From assembly GCA_004352715.1 (NCBI GenBank), contig SCFE01000119.1:946455-1010454 (forward strand): a stretch of 64,000 nt of DNA. The letters run 5' to 3'. The position numbers were made by a program, and so were the translations under genes. Source of the stretch: Hofstenia miamia. Its lineage: Eukaryota > Xenacoelomorpha > Acoela. Shown here piece after piece: positions 45,657 through 57,849 of the stretch. The notes under the pieces are model-generated. The model worked only from the letters and a program-made list of their open reading frames with translations, did no database searches and was not told the origin of the DNA. The first letter of the stretch is position 1; each line of letters starts with the position of its first letter.

Positions 45657-46290
45657 TTGATTTCAGTTACATTCGAAGCATGCAAAACAGACCTCGCCGT
45701 GCAGCAAGTCACGGTGTTTGTGCAGCGGTTATTGCAGATTTGGAGTCTGAAGATGGCCTTTCAGAAGACGAACAACTTGTTCCCTACATCCCATCTGATA
45801 GCAGTACGACAACCGATGATGAGGAGACCCATACTCCAAGAACGGTGTCAAACACTATTCTTGTCGGTAGGCCTATTAGTAAAGTACCGTTTTTCAATTT
45901 AGTTTTTTGTAGATTTAGCCAATGATGGTACAGAGTGGACTGAAATTTCCACTTCTGGGATGGCAGGTCATCATCAGAAAACATCTTTAAAGAAGCAGCA
46001 GGAATGAAGCCTTTTCTGAGAACCTGAATAATGCATGGAAGGCTATTATTGACGAAAATATGCTGCGTACCATAGTTGAGAAAACGGTACAATATAGCAG
46101 AAACTTCAGTGACAGTTTTGATCTTAGCATTCCAGATTTAAAAAAGTTCATTTCAATTTTGTATATGCGAGGTTTGTTCACAAATATTCTTGAAGTACAC
46201 TTTTTGTGGGGCAAAGATTATGGTCTAGCATTCTTTACCGAAACTATGTGCGAAATAGATTTGTCGAAATTATATCGTTCCACAAGGCGT
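45657..46290 (+). pseudogene. piggyBac-like transposase, N-terminal part
   Basis: From ATG 45680 the frame gives MQNRPRRAASHGV, an acidic stretch (DLESEDGLSEDEQLVPYIPS and a run TTTDDEETH), then an apparent short intron (about 45865-45913, GTCG|GTAGGC to TTTTGTAG|ATTTAG) continuing LANDGTEWTEIST. After frame changes come NIFKEAAGMKPF, MLRTIVEKTVQYS and DLKKFISILYMRGL, then LWGKDYGLAFFTETM: the standard start of DDE_Tnp_1_7. It breaks off at about 46290 where a LINE inserted; the catalytic Asp residues are absent. Confidence 0.65.
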
Positions 46291-47171
46291 ACTACTACTA
46301 CTACTAAAAGACTTTATTATGCTAGAGCACACAGGACAAAAACAGACACGATAAAGATTATAAACACTTACTAGTGTTCTTGTCATAGCTGTTTGAAAAG
46401 AAGTTCCAGAAAAAGTCTTTGGCTTTGCGCTTGAACGGACCCGGTTTTCATATACATCAATATCTGCTTTAAAAAGACGATTTGCCAGTTTGGTTGCCCG
46501 GTTGAAAAAGAGCTCGTCAGTTTTCGAATGTTTCGTTCGTTGTAGCTGAAAGAGTTGAGTGGTGGAGTTCCTGAAGTTGTAGTTATTTTCTTTTTCTTCT
46601 AAAACGAGATGACTATAGTCAATATCATATTGATCATTAACAAGTTTATTCAAGAAAAGAATATCCTGTAATTGCAGATAAAGTGAGAGAGGTAAGAGTC
46701 CGGCAGTTTTTAGCCGATCAGTACTACTGAGGTTTTTATTGCGAAACATCCAACGAGTTATTCGGTTTTGGAACTTCTCCAGTGCTTTAAGGTTAGTTGC
46801 GTTAGCATACCAGATAACAGAGCCGTAAGTAAGAATGGGAAGGATGTAAAGCTTGTAAATATTCTTTTTACAAGATAAATTTAAAGCTTGAGGAAGATTA
46901 CGTTTCAATAAGCTATATCTATTATGAGCAGAGTGAATTCTAGTTTGAATATGATGGTTCCAGGATAAGTTGCTGTGGAAGATAGCTCCCAGGTCTTTAA
47001 CAGAATCTAAGGTGAAATTGATGTCAGTTGCCAAAAACACATATCGGTGAGCTGGGAATGTTATATTTTTTAAGAGAAAACTGGACAAGTTCAGTTTTGG
47101 ATGTATTGAAATCCAGATTATTATTGCATGACCAATCATAGAGCTTATTGAGGTCATTTTGCAGCTTCAGG
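46291..47171 (-). mobile_element. LINE 3' part (CR1/jockey-type RT C-terminus) with (AGT)n tail
   Basis: The minus-strand frame (formal ORF 46270-47157, plus an upstream frame with DLNKLYDWSCNNNLDFNTSK) contains VKDLGAIFHSNLSWNHHIQT, NIYKLYILPILTYGSVIWY and LEKFQNRITRWMF. These are the blocks after the RT palm of CR1/jockey/RTE-type LINEs ('LGV.fd..L.w..Hi', 'Y...i.pilEY...vW.p', 'LE.iQ....k.i'). The 3' end is a trinucleotide tail, (ACT)5 on the plus strand at 46291-46306, and interrupts the piggyBac ORF. Confidence 0.8.
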
Positions 47172-47172
47172 N

Positions 47173-47310
47173 CCGGCAGTTTTTAGCCGATCAGTACTAC
47201 TGAGGTTTTTATTGCGAAACATCCAACGAGTTATTCGGTTTTGGAACTTCTCCAGTGCTTTAAGGTTAGTTGCGTTAGCATACCAGATAACAGAGCCGTA
47301 AGTAAGAATC
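47173..47310 (-). repeat. second copy of LINE bases 46699-46836 after a single N
   Basis: The first 138 bases after the N at 47172 equal the segment starting ccggcagtttttagcc inside the LINE. The match ends after gtaagtaagaat. After this, 47311-47690 contains unrecognised sequence (minus ORF with VCTVCDRDG). Confidence 0.85.
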
Positions 47311-47689
47311 TGTTTTTGATGAGCATTTCGTGTGGGTCCAGCTTTTGCATCGATCGAATTGGGCTCATTCCGTTCCAGGGGGTCCCATCTCTATCGCAGA
47401 CAGTGCACACGTTAACGTTCTTCACAGAGTTTAGTCATCTCGACATTAAATGATATGAAACACTAACGTAATTAATGTGTAATAACAATACAACTACTGT
47501 GTAAGTAAAATACAACTACTACGAGTTGCACTAAAACGAAAGCAGTGTGTTTCGGAACAACTCGAAATGTGGAATGTGCACTAGCAGAGCAGATAAATAT
47601 GTTTTGTGTATTGGTAATACATTTATAGTTTACCAAATTATACTACTGGTAAAAATGACCGCCACGGAATCATTATTTTACAAAAATTT

Positions 47690-48180
47690 CTCATCTTGAG
47701 AAAATTCTCTTCCGATTTATTTACGATAAGGTTAAGCATCTCCTCTCCGACTCTCAGCATGGTTTTCGGCCCCACAGGGGAACCCACACTCAGCTTCTTA
47801 CTTTCGTGGATTCACTTTATCGCTCAAATGATTCCAACTCTGATTTCCACGCCGTTTATTTCGACATCCGAAAAGCCTTTGATTCAGTATCCCATAAACG
47901 GCTACTTTCTAAGTTAGCCGACATGGGCTTCGCTAATGACATCCTTTCCCTGCTCTCTTCCTACTTATCCAATCGCGTCCAATGTGTTAAAATAAAGAAT
48001 ATTCTTTCTAACCCTGGTAATGTGCTGAGTGATGTCCTCGAGCCCCTGCAGTTTCTCCTATTTATAAACGACATCCCTGACGCTGTTAGGTATTCAAATT
48101 GCAAGCTGTTTGCCGATGATCTCAAACTGTATCACAATTCGCTTTGAGAACAATCGATGGACTCCGCCTTAAATTTAAAT
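47690..48180 (+). pseudogene. LINE RT palm domain, opposite orientation to the 3' part
   Basis: The plus-strand frame has LLSDSQHGFRPHRGTHTQLL, then YFDIRKAFDSVSHKRLLSKL (first catalytic Asp in FDIRKAF), LSNRVQCVKI and the active-site box FADDLKLY with FADD at 48109-48120. The C-terminal end, MDSALNLN at about 48175, is where the minus-strand 3' part begins (LQNDLNKLYDW). So the two pieces are adjoining parts of one RT lying head to head. Confidence 0.8.
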
Positions 48181-48189
48181 AAAAATACA

Positions 48190-49110
48190 ATGCTTACAAT
48201 ATTTTAACAATGAAAACAGGCAAATTTTCAAAAATATAATATGAACTGTGGAAATATTTCAATATGTTATGTGCTCATTAATATACATTATAAAACAATT
48301 TTAATTTCAGTAATTATCTACGCATTTTTGAGAAAAATTTGGTTAAACTGGAAAACTTTTCCTGTTTAGAACAACAGGCTTGGGCATAGAGTTGACAGCT
48401 CACTACTTACTATGAAATACTCATTTTTGTGACCAATGCGATCTTGTGTGCATCAACACAATTTCCGTTACACGCTTTTCATTCATGCAAAAACCGAAAT
48501 CGAATTCAAAATGAAAATTTGGAAAAATTGGTTTTCATTTAGTACAACTTCACAATGACGCTAACAGATCGCAACGAACATTCTTATTCTATGACAATTT
48601 GCGAGTATCTTGGTATGTTGCTGGTGATCTGCAATCACCACCTTCTAAGTTCGCACAAATTGCCAACCCTGCTTGCGCAAAAAACTAATACAGAGATTCA
48701 TTCTTCCCGTCAGGTTCACGTTAAATAGAAAACAATTAATAATTAGAAACTATTGATACTTAATTATATTAGCATCATTCATAGGCTAGGTCATATGTAT
48801 TTCCAAGTTGCAAATTTTCTTTTCTAAAAAAATTTATTGAAAATTATCAAGATTGCGCATCTTCTACAATTTCAACGCTTAAAACGGAAACACAAGTTAA
48901 AGAAAACAAACTTAGATAATATTCATCATAAATTGGAAATCCATTCAACTTCATTGGTCAAACACACATTATTTCATTTAAATCAGAAATTTAGAACATG
49001 CTATGACTTTCTACACAAATTAAAAATTTTGCCCTTTCTTATTTCGCATTGTTTTGCAAATATTATACGAAGTTGGTACTTTTTTCATTCTTGAAAAACT
49101 CAAATTTTCC
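48190..49110. other. AT-rich, nothing recognised
   Basis: ORF 48837-49094 (plus) is Lys/His-rich without a recognised motif; no repeat end seen. Confidence 0.5.
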
Positions 49111-49124
49111 AAATGTATCTGAAA

Positions 49125-50476
49125 TCATTCTTCTGGATTCTGTTCCAACCGTCTTCTAGAAACAAAAATCAACTGGTTTGGTTGGATTTCAGACCAGAAA
49201 AGTCCACAATAGTAAAAAACCAGGCAAATTAGAGAAATATGAGAGCGCATTTCATTCCAAGTTGGGCAAAAATCTTTCCCAAATACAAATTTAGACAGAA
49301 TTACTTTATTGCTATTCTGTAGGAAGAAACTAACATTTTTACTCCATGACACCTTCAGAGGAGGATTAAAATATGTATCCAAAGGTTGAGGTCTATTGGT
49401 ACTGTGAGATGGAAGGCATAGCAGCTCAATATTGTTGGCATTTTTGAACTTAATTGCTTCAATTGTTACATGGGAAAAGTGACCATCCATGAAGAGTGGG
49501 CATCTTTCCCCTGGCTCACTTCTGAACTTCTGAAAATGCTTTAAAAATTTCAAAAATAACTCTGAATCAATATAACCCTACCTTGATGAATTAATTGAGC
49601 AGCATTCAGCATACATGCAGCTGTCAAGAAGAGAAGAACCCTTAAAAATCAGAAGTAATGGTATGAAGGTCCCCATTGCATTTACACAGGGTAAGAGTGT
49701 TCTAAGATTACTTTATTCAGACACCTGATGTTGCTGCACAAGATGCTCCCCCTTCTTTGCAATTGATTAAATACTTTTACTGGGGATGTTTTATCCCAAT
49801 TCCTAATTCTGGTGGACAGGTTTACTAAATTGCAGTCTGTTAGATGCCTTTTGATTTTTTGAAAGAAACAACTCACATGGTCAACATTGAATGTTTCTTC
49901 ATGAATTTTTTGTAAAATGGTCGTTCTAGGGATCCCATATTCTTGAACAGCATCAGAAATGCAAATTTTCTCTTTCTTGATAGCTAACAATGCTTGTTTT
50001 AAAACTTCATTGGAGTATTTCAGCCCCTTGGTCTTTCATTTGTAATTTCCAAGCATCTAAATGAACACAAAATTGAGTTTTTCAATTTGCCCCATCAAAA
50101 AATATGTGTTAATGCCTTCATGTAATATGAAAATTGTCTGAGTGAGGAATTTTAGCCTTTTAATCAGATGTAAGTATATAATTGCAAATAAGAAACCAAT
50201 GCTAACTTACCTCTGTATTGTGCCACCTCAAGGTGTGTAAAAGCAATAATGCACAATGAAAAAGTTAAATAGTGGAATGTAAAATGCTGATTTGCTGTAT
50301 GCTTAATGGTCACAAACTGCTCAATAATGAACTAAAATGTGACTAATATGTGTCAATAAATTATCCAAATTACAGTGCATTCACTGCCTCACTCATCATG
50401 GCAGTAGCATAGAATTAACAGTTTCAGTCAGGCATTGTTGATTTCACCCCATGTCCAATTTGCCCCACCCTACCCT
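49125..50476 (-). mobile_element. Tigger/pogo-type element (HTH_psq plus DDE_1), internally deleted
   Basis: On the minus strand the N-terminal piece (49990-49682) has LLAIKKEKICISDAVQEYGI and PRTTILQKIHEE, a psq-type helix-turn-helix. It passes almost directly into the late DDE_1 core: MGTFIPLLLIFKGSS, then FLKFLKHFQKF, CPLFMDGHFSHVT with the second catalytic Asp in MDGHFSH, then LLCLPSHSTNRPQPLD. The CENP-B-like domain and the first Asp are deleted. At 50440-50476 a terminus-like phrase, CATGTCCAATTTGCCCCACC, resembles the G-rich ends of such elements; a partial copy, caatttgccccatc, lies at 50082. Confidence 0.7.
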
Positions 50477-50479
50477 ATT

Positions 50480-51680
50480 GTAGAACTTTAGATAGAGGCA
50501 TAGACCTTTGATGGTATCAATATCAGATATGTGTGTTCCATCTTATGTAATTTTAGATTCCAGATAAAAGAATGTGAAGAATCTAAGTTAATTAGAGTGG
50601 TTTTTAACTTCATGAGAGAATATGGATATGTAACTGTTAATGAGCTCTTCTGTCATTTGCTCTGGATCCACAATTTTGGCTTGCATCATTGCAATTATCT
50701 CTATATATTTGGAACTGCTATAGTATTGAAATGTTTCCTATATCAATTTGCACCACATAAGGGCTCTAATGAAAGAGAAAATAATCAGAATTGTATTAGT
50801 TAGTTTGTTAATACTAGTGTAGAATCACAGGGGTGCTCTCACCACTCAAGCTGCACTGGGTAACTCTTAGGTTCTTCTGAAGTTTGCAAAGATAGCCATC
50901 TCAGAGAGTGACCCATATTCTAACAGAAAAAGAAGAACATTGGTAGTTTGTCAATTTCATTAAAGAAAAACTGAAACCAATCACCAAGAAAGCATTCCAT
51001 ATAGTGACCAATTCACTCAGCATCATGCTGAAGCCATATCAAGGAAGCCATCCTGACTTGCCAAGGTGCCAATTGTGTGTCTCAAGTATTAAATTCTATC
51101 TCAAATAAACAATTTAGCTCATAGTTCTTGTTATCTCAGCTCATGTAAATAAATATAATAGTAGCATGTAATTGAAATGCATTCTCATTGGCCAACAGCA
51201 TATTATATTTGCATAGTATGATGTTAAGTGCATGTATGAAAATGATTGAAGTAAAAGTTGTTATTCCCTACATGTATACTCAGCCTTAAAGCAACTACAA
51301 TATATGCTGCCAATTGTCAAAGGGCTAGTTTTTATATTATAATAAAATCCATAACACCTAAAACAGTTAATAAGTTAATAAGAAAGAAAAAAGTAATGAT
51401 GTCCAAGTGAGATGAAACTTTTATTGGGCTTGGCCACAATGTCTTCAATGCTTTTATACAAAAGTCAGTAAATAATTACTGGTAATCTGTTTACAAAGTT
51501 GTCACATGAATTCCCTTGCAAATTAAATGAGCAATCACACATTTGTACAATTCGAGGGGAGAACAATTAAGTTTATCATAAAACTACATGAGAAAATAGA
51601 CAAATTAATAAAATAGAATGTAAAATTAGCACCAATTAATTAGAGTGTGAAATATTTCAATTAAACTTAAAAAGATTGCC
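50480..51680. other. no gene recognised
   Basis: A plus-strand ORF, 50531-50803, has no motif. Short Gln/His-containing translations near 50950-51070 could be retroelement remains. No LTR boundary was identified. Confidence 0.4.
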
Positions 51681-54407
51681 TCAAATGACTCTACACAAGT
51701 TTGTAGTTGATTTGCTCAGCTATCAGCTTCCCATTTTGATAGATGTGTTCAAGCAGTTGCTTTGTTTATATTGATCTGAGTTCAAGGTTTTGAGAAGATT
51801 GCCTAGGTTGTTCATGTATTGTTCATTGTCAGTGAGAGGTATATTTCAGATTTTTACCAGCATTTGGTAAATAGAATTTTCATTAAAGCTAATGAGTCAA
51901 TATCTTTTGAAATTGTTTGTTGCTGTGAGGCTATTTTTGCATCCATGGGTTCTGCTTTCACAATACATGTTAAATAATTAGCAACATTAGTTTTGAACTA
52001 TTTGAGTTTTGTGGGGTTGATGTTGACTCCAAGTTTTTCAATATTATGTTCATCAATTTGAGATTGGTGTTTCAGAGTTAGAATTAACTGTAGGTGTAAG
52101 AATAGCTTTGTGATTCTCCAACTGGGTTGCTGACTCTAGCTGTAGCTCAAATATTTCTATAGGTATCTGCTGATTGCCATTTTTTGTGTTTAACTGATGT
52201 TGAAATTTCATTATAAGAACAGTCAGGGTATTGCCAATTGTGGTAATTGAAGAGAATTTTATTTTTTCAGACAAGTAGACATCTCTTTGATTTATCATGA
52301 TAAGCATCAGTCAATTGAGGTATTTGTTTCTGAAGATGTAGAGATGATAGAGGTGCATTGTCATTTAACAATGATGAGAATTTAGAATTGCAAGTAATGC
52401 CTAACATGAATTTCTTGACAGTGTCAGTGACAGTGTGGACATCTCTATGAGTGATTGCTAACTTATTGCTGATGAGAGCAATTGGAAGGGTACTGGGTAG
52501 GTTTTTTTGTTGATTATCCACATATAGTATTTTTCAAAAACAGTTGTGCATTTGGTATTTTTCCTGGTGGTAATAATAGTAAGCAGCCAATTCTTGAGTT
52601 TGGTAGAGATAGGAATGTGGGCAATCTCATGGGATTTGTTCTTGCATATTTAATCTCTCATTCTATGTGAGATAGAGAAAAAGAGCATAGGATCATCAGT
52701 TAAATATATTGAAATGAGCCATTGAGCAGACTTAGCATTACAATCAGAAGCTTGTGCTTTTTCAAAAAATGCTTGTTGGAAATTAGGTTGGTCCTGGGTT
52801 TCCAAGGATTGTTGGATGTTTAACAGGAGCCTTTCTGAGTAGTGATAGGACAGTGATGGAGAATTGATTGAAATGACAGGCCAGCTGTTGTCTGTTGGAC
52901 AATCTGTTGAAATCTTACTCCAAATACTACTAACCTTATTTAATGCATTGACCAGCTGACTGAATATGAACAATATGCAAATGTTGTAATTGTGGCTGGA
53001 GCTCTTTTATTGGATATCAGTTCATAAGATTGTGCCTACAGCAATATGTCTATGGCTCTTATCAACCATAAGGCAATAGTGTGGGCATATGTAAAGTAAG
53101 AATAGATCCATGTGAATCAGGGCACAGTAGAGTTTCTAAAATCATGAAGTCTGAGAACATTAAAATTTTGTGGCTTAGAATAAAGTTATCCAGGCTTTGT
53201 TTGAGTTCATAAATTTCAGATCAAATGCAATTGTTATTGTCAAAATCTTGTAAGAAAATTACCAAATGAATTTTGTTTGGTTTAGCTAATCAATAGGGTA
53301 GAGAGAGTTCATCCATGAGCTTAGCATCTAAGATTTCATTATTCTTTAGAATATTAATACCTAATTTATTTTCAAGTGATAGATTAATTTGCAGTTGTAG
53401 AACCAGATTGTTCTTATAGGTAACTAAGTGATGCAGGTTAGTAAGGCAGAATTCATTGTCAAAATATACAGTACTTTGAAAGTAAGATCTGCTCATTTCT
53501 TTGAGCATAGAATGCAGTTAGAAAATTAGTGTACTGATGGCAGGGCGTTTTTGGCATCTACTAGAAATGGCATTTTGGAACACTGACTCTATGATGAGCT
53601 GTATCAAGCTGCTTGCTGCCTTTGTTTCAGGAGAAACATGAGATTTGATAATGTAATGTGCAGTATGAGTAGCAATAAATATTGATTATGGTGTTTGATT
53701 AACAATGGAAAAGACTCAAGAGCAACATTGTTCATAGTATTCTTTTGATTGTTGTTGAGAGGCTGATCTCTGATTTGATGCTGAGTATAAGGGGGAGTGT
53801 GAGTGACAGTGTTTTTTGGATTGAAGTAATACTAATGGTTGTAACACCAACTCTTCTGGAATTGTATATTGTAAAATCCCAGTAGCAGATGGAGTGTGTA
53901 ATTGACCCCTCTGTGAATTGGCTACCTGAGCTGTACCATGGGTAGGAACTCTGCAAGTTTGAGTGACTACTTGAACCACTGCCACTCTCCATGCTGTATC
54001 ACAGGCAGAAAGAGGGGTTCAACACATCAACCTGTATTTCTGCTGTGTGCAATTGGGTCACTGATTCCATACTAGGAACATAGTTTCCACCAACATCTAA
54101 TCTGTTCATCAGATGTGAGGGTGGACTCTTAGTACAGTTTGTGTGTGTGTGTGTTCCAACTTAATATCTGCAATTGGACAGCTAATCTGAAGGCTTGCTG
54201 TTGCTGCTGGAGTTGTGAGAAAGTACTAATTTCATTAGTAGGCAAACTAAATATATAATTTAAGTCACTATCCCAATTTTTGGGACTGCAAGTGTAATGT
54301 GTGCACACCCTGCAGGGTGTAAATATGCATAATGGTGGAATAAATACCCTAGGATATGTAACTGAACTGTGATATTCTTCCTCGTGGATGTCATCTAGCT
54401 TAGGCAT
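51681..54407 (-). pseudogene. env-like third ORF of a Ty3/gypsy element
   Basis: Downstream of the integrase on the minus strand a series of overlapping frames (54407-54129, 53992-53716, 53508-53290, 52973-52650, 52521-52053) reads as one decayed protein of about 800 codons. Its position after pol is that of env in errantivirus-like gypsy elements. The 53290-53508 piece is a long leucine-rich helix, and 52267-52521 contains NKLAITHRDVHTVTDTVKKF, helical too. I could not identify a fusion peptide, furin site or membrane anchor, so 'env-like' rests on position and helical character. Many stops; inactive. Confidence 0.4.
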
Positions 54408-54479
54408 TTCAATGTATGTGTCATTGTTGATGGTTGTTATTTCAAATTATTTTTTGTTATTAATTTTAGTGTGTTCAAT

Positions 54480-55205
54480 GTCTTTTATTGTTTGTTTCAG
54501 AGATTGGAAGTTACATTTGTGCCATTATCTAATAAGCAATTATTAAAATTGAGAAGTTTCATAATGGTGTGTGGACCAGACCAGTAGGTTGCTAACCTTT
54601 TGTTTGCTTACTGTCTGATGTTTGGACTGGTTTAAATGAGTAAACTTTGGCTCCCACTTTATGCAGTTCAGTGTATAAATGTTTGTTATGATTTCTTGAT
54701 GTTGTACTGTTCTTTACTTTTAATATGTGCAAATGGTTTTGTGAATTTTTTGAAGTTTCAAAATCAGATCTTTGATGTAATTGTTTGTTGCTGTAGGTTT
54801 ATATTTTTTTATAGCACTGGTAATTTTGTGGATGCTTTGTCACCAAAAGTTGCTTCATATGGTGTTATTCTAGTAGTAGAATTTTACTGAGGTGTTGTAG
54901 AAGTATTCTATATGTGATAGAAGAAATCTCTAATGCTTCCCATCAATGTATGTTGTGGCAATGTGTATTAATTTGATTAAGGTTTTATTGAGGCATTCTA
55001 CTAAACCATTACTTTGTTGGTGATAGGGTGCTGCATGTTCATGTACAATTTCAAGCTGAATTGGCAAACTTTCAAATTGGGTACCATGATTGGTTGCAAT
55101 AGGTGGCATTGGTACAAAATGTAATATCCAGATGTGGAGAATAGCTGTTGCTACTGTATGCAATATTTTGTCAGTGATGAAAAGCTGTTGGCAGTGAGCT
55201 CCCAT
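54480..55205 (-). pseudogene. Ty3/gypsy integrase, core end and C-terminal part
   Basis: The frame contains IATNHGTQFES (second catalytic region; normally tDxGtQFeS, so the Asp is Asn here) and APYHQQSNGLVECLNKTLIK with the catalytic Glu in LVECLN (usually vER.N). After frame changes HKVGAKVYSFKPVQTSD follows, the β-strand-rich C-terminal domain. The Asp-to-Asn change would inactivate the enzyme even without the frameshifts. Confidence 0.75.
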
Positions 55206-55209
55206 TTGT

Positions 55210-55560
55210 AGGTATTAAAATATTTTGAGAGAGTATTATTTAAAGTTATTTTAGAATCTTTTATCTTGTTTATGATTTGTTTTAGATTTAAATTATTTTG
55301 TTGCTGTATAATTATTTCTTTCTGAGTGATTTCCTCTTTTAGATGGATGTCTAAGATGGGATGGCCTTGTCAGTTTGTGTTGCCTTCTGGAAGGTTGTCA
55401 TATCTTTCTTAGAGATAAAAGGAAATTGTATTTTCTTGTGTTCAGGCTTGCATCATCATGATGGTACTGAAGGAGAGCAGTCATAAGATGTGTTGGTGTG
55501 CTGCTTACCTCTACTGTGAATAATTGTGAAGTTAAAGTGAAATATTCACCATAAGAACCA
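55210..55560. other. junction between opposed retroelement pieces
   Basis: Minus-strand integrase lies to the left and plus-strand gag-protease to the right. The minus strand is open in short pieces (YHHDDASLNTRKYNFLLSL), not recognised. Confidence 0.4.
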
Positions 55561-55810
55561 ATGCTGGTCAATTCTCAAATGCTACTCATGTGGAGAAAGC
55601 AGTCACATAGCAAGATGTTAAAAAGATACTGATGCCTGGTCATCACAGCAGTAGAAGGCTAAAGTGAATACAGATTAAATCCTATTCAATACCCTTACAT
55701 TTGCAGTATAGAAATTGATGCTTTGTTTGACACTGGAAGTAATATGAAGTTGATAAATTCAAATTTTGTAAATACATTTGGGACTTGCACAGAAAAAGGG
55801 TAGGCATAGT
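55561..55810 (+). pseudogene. gag zinc knuckle and retropepsin fragment
   Basis: The plus-strand frame has CYSCGESSHIARC (C-x2-C-x4-H-x4-C, 55580-55618), a stop, then in another frame IEIDALFDTGSNMKLINSNF with the protease active site DTGS at 55729-55740. The two lie about 110 bp apart, as in gag-pol of LTR elements. It is on the opposite strand to the neighbouring gypsy integrase, so it belongs to another copy or an inverted part. Confidence 0.7.
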
Positions 55811-55919
55811 AGCTAGAAAGAACAGTCTCATGAGAGCATCTACAAGATTTTGTTTTCATTCCTATTGTTTGTAATGACAAGATTTGCTATGTAAAATGCT
55901 TTGTAATATAAAAACTACC

Positions 55920-57060
55920 TCATTCTGCAGTACACATGTTTTAAAATGATCATGTATAGTATTACATCACAGTATATTAAGGCTATTAATTAGCTAAACA
56001 TTTCATTTACAATATGTGCAAGCTCTTCATGATTTTCTTTAACTGAAGCAAGTATTGAATATATAATACAAGAGTTTCTAATAGATTAATATTCTTCTAC
56101 TGCTATTACATGATACAATAATGAAATTCACTTTCCCTATAACAGAAAGTGTTTTCTGTTAATGAATAGTACATTTTACTAATCTAAAATTCATTCTTAC
56201 ACATAAGGTTATTCAAAATTTAACTAAAGGTTAATATTTTTAGATACTCTATTACCTGTAGATTTTGATTTCAATGTGTGTACACCCAAAAAATTCACTC
56301 AATTTTACACAATTTTTGTTGAAAATTGTCATGTTTTTAACCAATGTCACTTTCAATAATTTATGATTTATTTAACTAAATTGTATCCCACATGTAAGCT
56401 TATTTGAATTTTAACTAGAGCTTGGTATTTCAACAAATTGCTATTAAAATTGTAATGTGTATTATTCTATCAATTACAAAATTTTATTTTCATTTTGCAG
56501 TACTAGCATTTCAATTTTATAATTTGCTTATTTTAAATTAATAAAAAATTATACTAATCTTGAGTATTATAAATCATCAATATAATAAATACTCATAAAT
56601 ATCCCTAGATGTTTACTAATTCCAGTATCAATTGTAGATATATATTACAGTATGATTATCAACTCTATGCTTTTTATAAGCAGCCAGCTTACCTTAAAAA
56701 CTGCTAATTGCATGTTATTTTTATTGCTTACAATCGCCAGTAATGAGCTCTAACTTTTGTACTTTAGATCTACTATATATAGATTTGCAAAGATGATTCA
56801 TTTTAGTTTTCTTAATTGTACCTATTCTATGCATCCCTGTTAGTTTTCATCTTTGTAGAACCTTATATGGTTTTGGAATTAAAGCTAAGCTTTACTTTAA
56901 CATAACTCAATTATTTAATAACATCTATTGCTTTCATTCCTTCCTTGTTATATGCTTGCAGTAGAATACTATAAGGGTATTATTTAAAATTTGAAGCTCT
57001 ATTAATCATTAGAGAATGAAATATTCTAAATACAATCAGCAACTGAAAAATATAAATAAT
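55920..57060. other. AT-rich, nothing recognised
   Basis: No ORF or repeat end recognised. Confidence 0.5.
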
Positions 57061-57068
57061 TTCCATAG

Positions 57069-57139
57069 TGATTTGGTAAGATTTGAACTCACAACATCTC
57101 TACATGTGAAAAGCTGTGTTTACCTTGCACCACAAATCA
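57069..57139 (-). tRNA. tRNA-like sequence (tRNA pseudogene or SINE head)
   Basis: On the minus strand 71 nt fold as a cloverleaf by eye. The acceptor stem is TGATTTG (57139-57133) with CAAATCA (57075-57069), 7 perfect pairs. A short D arm is GTG...CAC around CAAGGTAAA. The T arm GTGAG-TTCAAAT-CTTAC has 5 pairs and a 7-base loop in TTCRANN form. The anticodon arm is weak (CTTT/AGAG with an 8-base loop), so no anticodon is assigned. The internal promoter B box (GAGTTCAAATC) is close to consensus. A SINE head or decayed tRNA is more likely than a working gene. Confidence 0.4.
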
Positions 57140-57339
57140 GAAGGTATAAGCAAAGGCAAATTAGGCTCAACAGAACAATTAGTAGAGACTTTACCTAGTG
57201 TTTGGAGTACAAATGCAATTTGCTAATGCAATAATTTCCACCAATATGTTTAAATATGCTCATAATTAATGAAAGATCACCACTTCCTCAAACACAAAAC
57301 ATGTCAAATAAATCATGAATAGGTTGGGTCAATAGACAC

Positions 57340-57660
57340 TGAAAAAGGTTTCCATTACCCAGGAAACAACCATTATTGGTCCAAGAATGGCTCACTCCTG
57401 GCACCCCTGGCCAACAATGGCCACTCATTTGCCAGTCATTTGCCAACCATAACCAATGAAACAAAAAGATTTAAAAATCTTAAAATTCCACAATTTTACA
57501 GAGAAATTATTATATTATTGTATATAACATAAGCATTACATTAAAGTTTGATTTTAATTTTCAAAAAGTATTATTTATCAGTTTCTCAGAGCCATTAATG
57601 ACCTGACAATGGCCCATTAATGGCATTGCTAGATCAATCTGCCATCTAGCAATCAAATAT
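57340..57660. other. TGGCCA-rich unrecognised repeat-like stretch
   Basis: Repeated TGGCCA/TTGCCA words (57400-57450) and, 150 bp on, ATGGCCCATTAATGGC. The layout suggests ends of a small mobile element, but no inverted ends or target duplication could be fixed. Confidence 0.25.
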
Positions 57661-57849
57661 AAATTTATTAGTTTACAATTATGATTGATCAAATTTAATT
57701 TTCATAACAAATGAATTTGCTTAATCTTTCATATTTGATAGCACAATTTATTATGCCAGCTCTTGTTTTTATGAGCACTTTATAATGAATTCAATTGTTT
57801 GTAGCAAGGTGTTCCATTTTAAGTATAATGTGCTATACACAGTTTCAAC

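Noticed and set aside
45784-46214. Minus-strand ORFs 45784-46092 and 45987-46214
   Set aside because: Antisense to the piggyBac-like coding frames.
50440-50476. G-quadruplex or promoter in the CCCC-rich phrase
   Set aside because: Better explained as a Tigger-like transposon terminus.
53732-53992. Two overlapping minus-strand ORFs, 53716-53985 and 53732-53992, as separate genes
   Set aside because: They are alternative frames of one decayed env-like region.
54150-54210. Short (GT)n and Gln-rich (LQQQQQ) stretch as a microsatellite-coded host protein
   Set aside because: It lies within the decayed retroelement ORF; no independent gene evidence.
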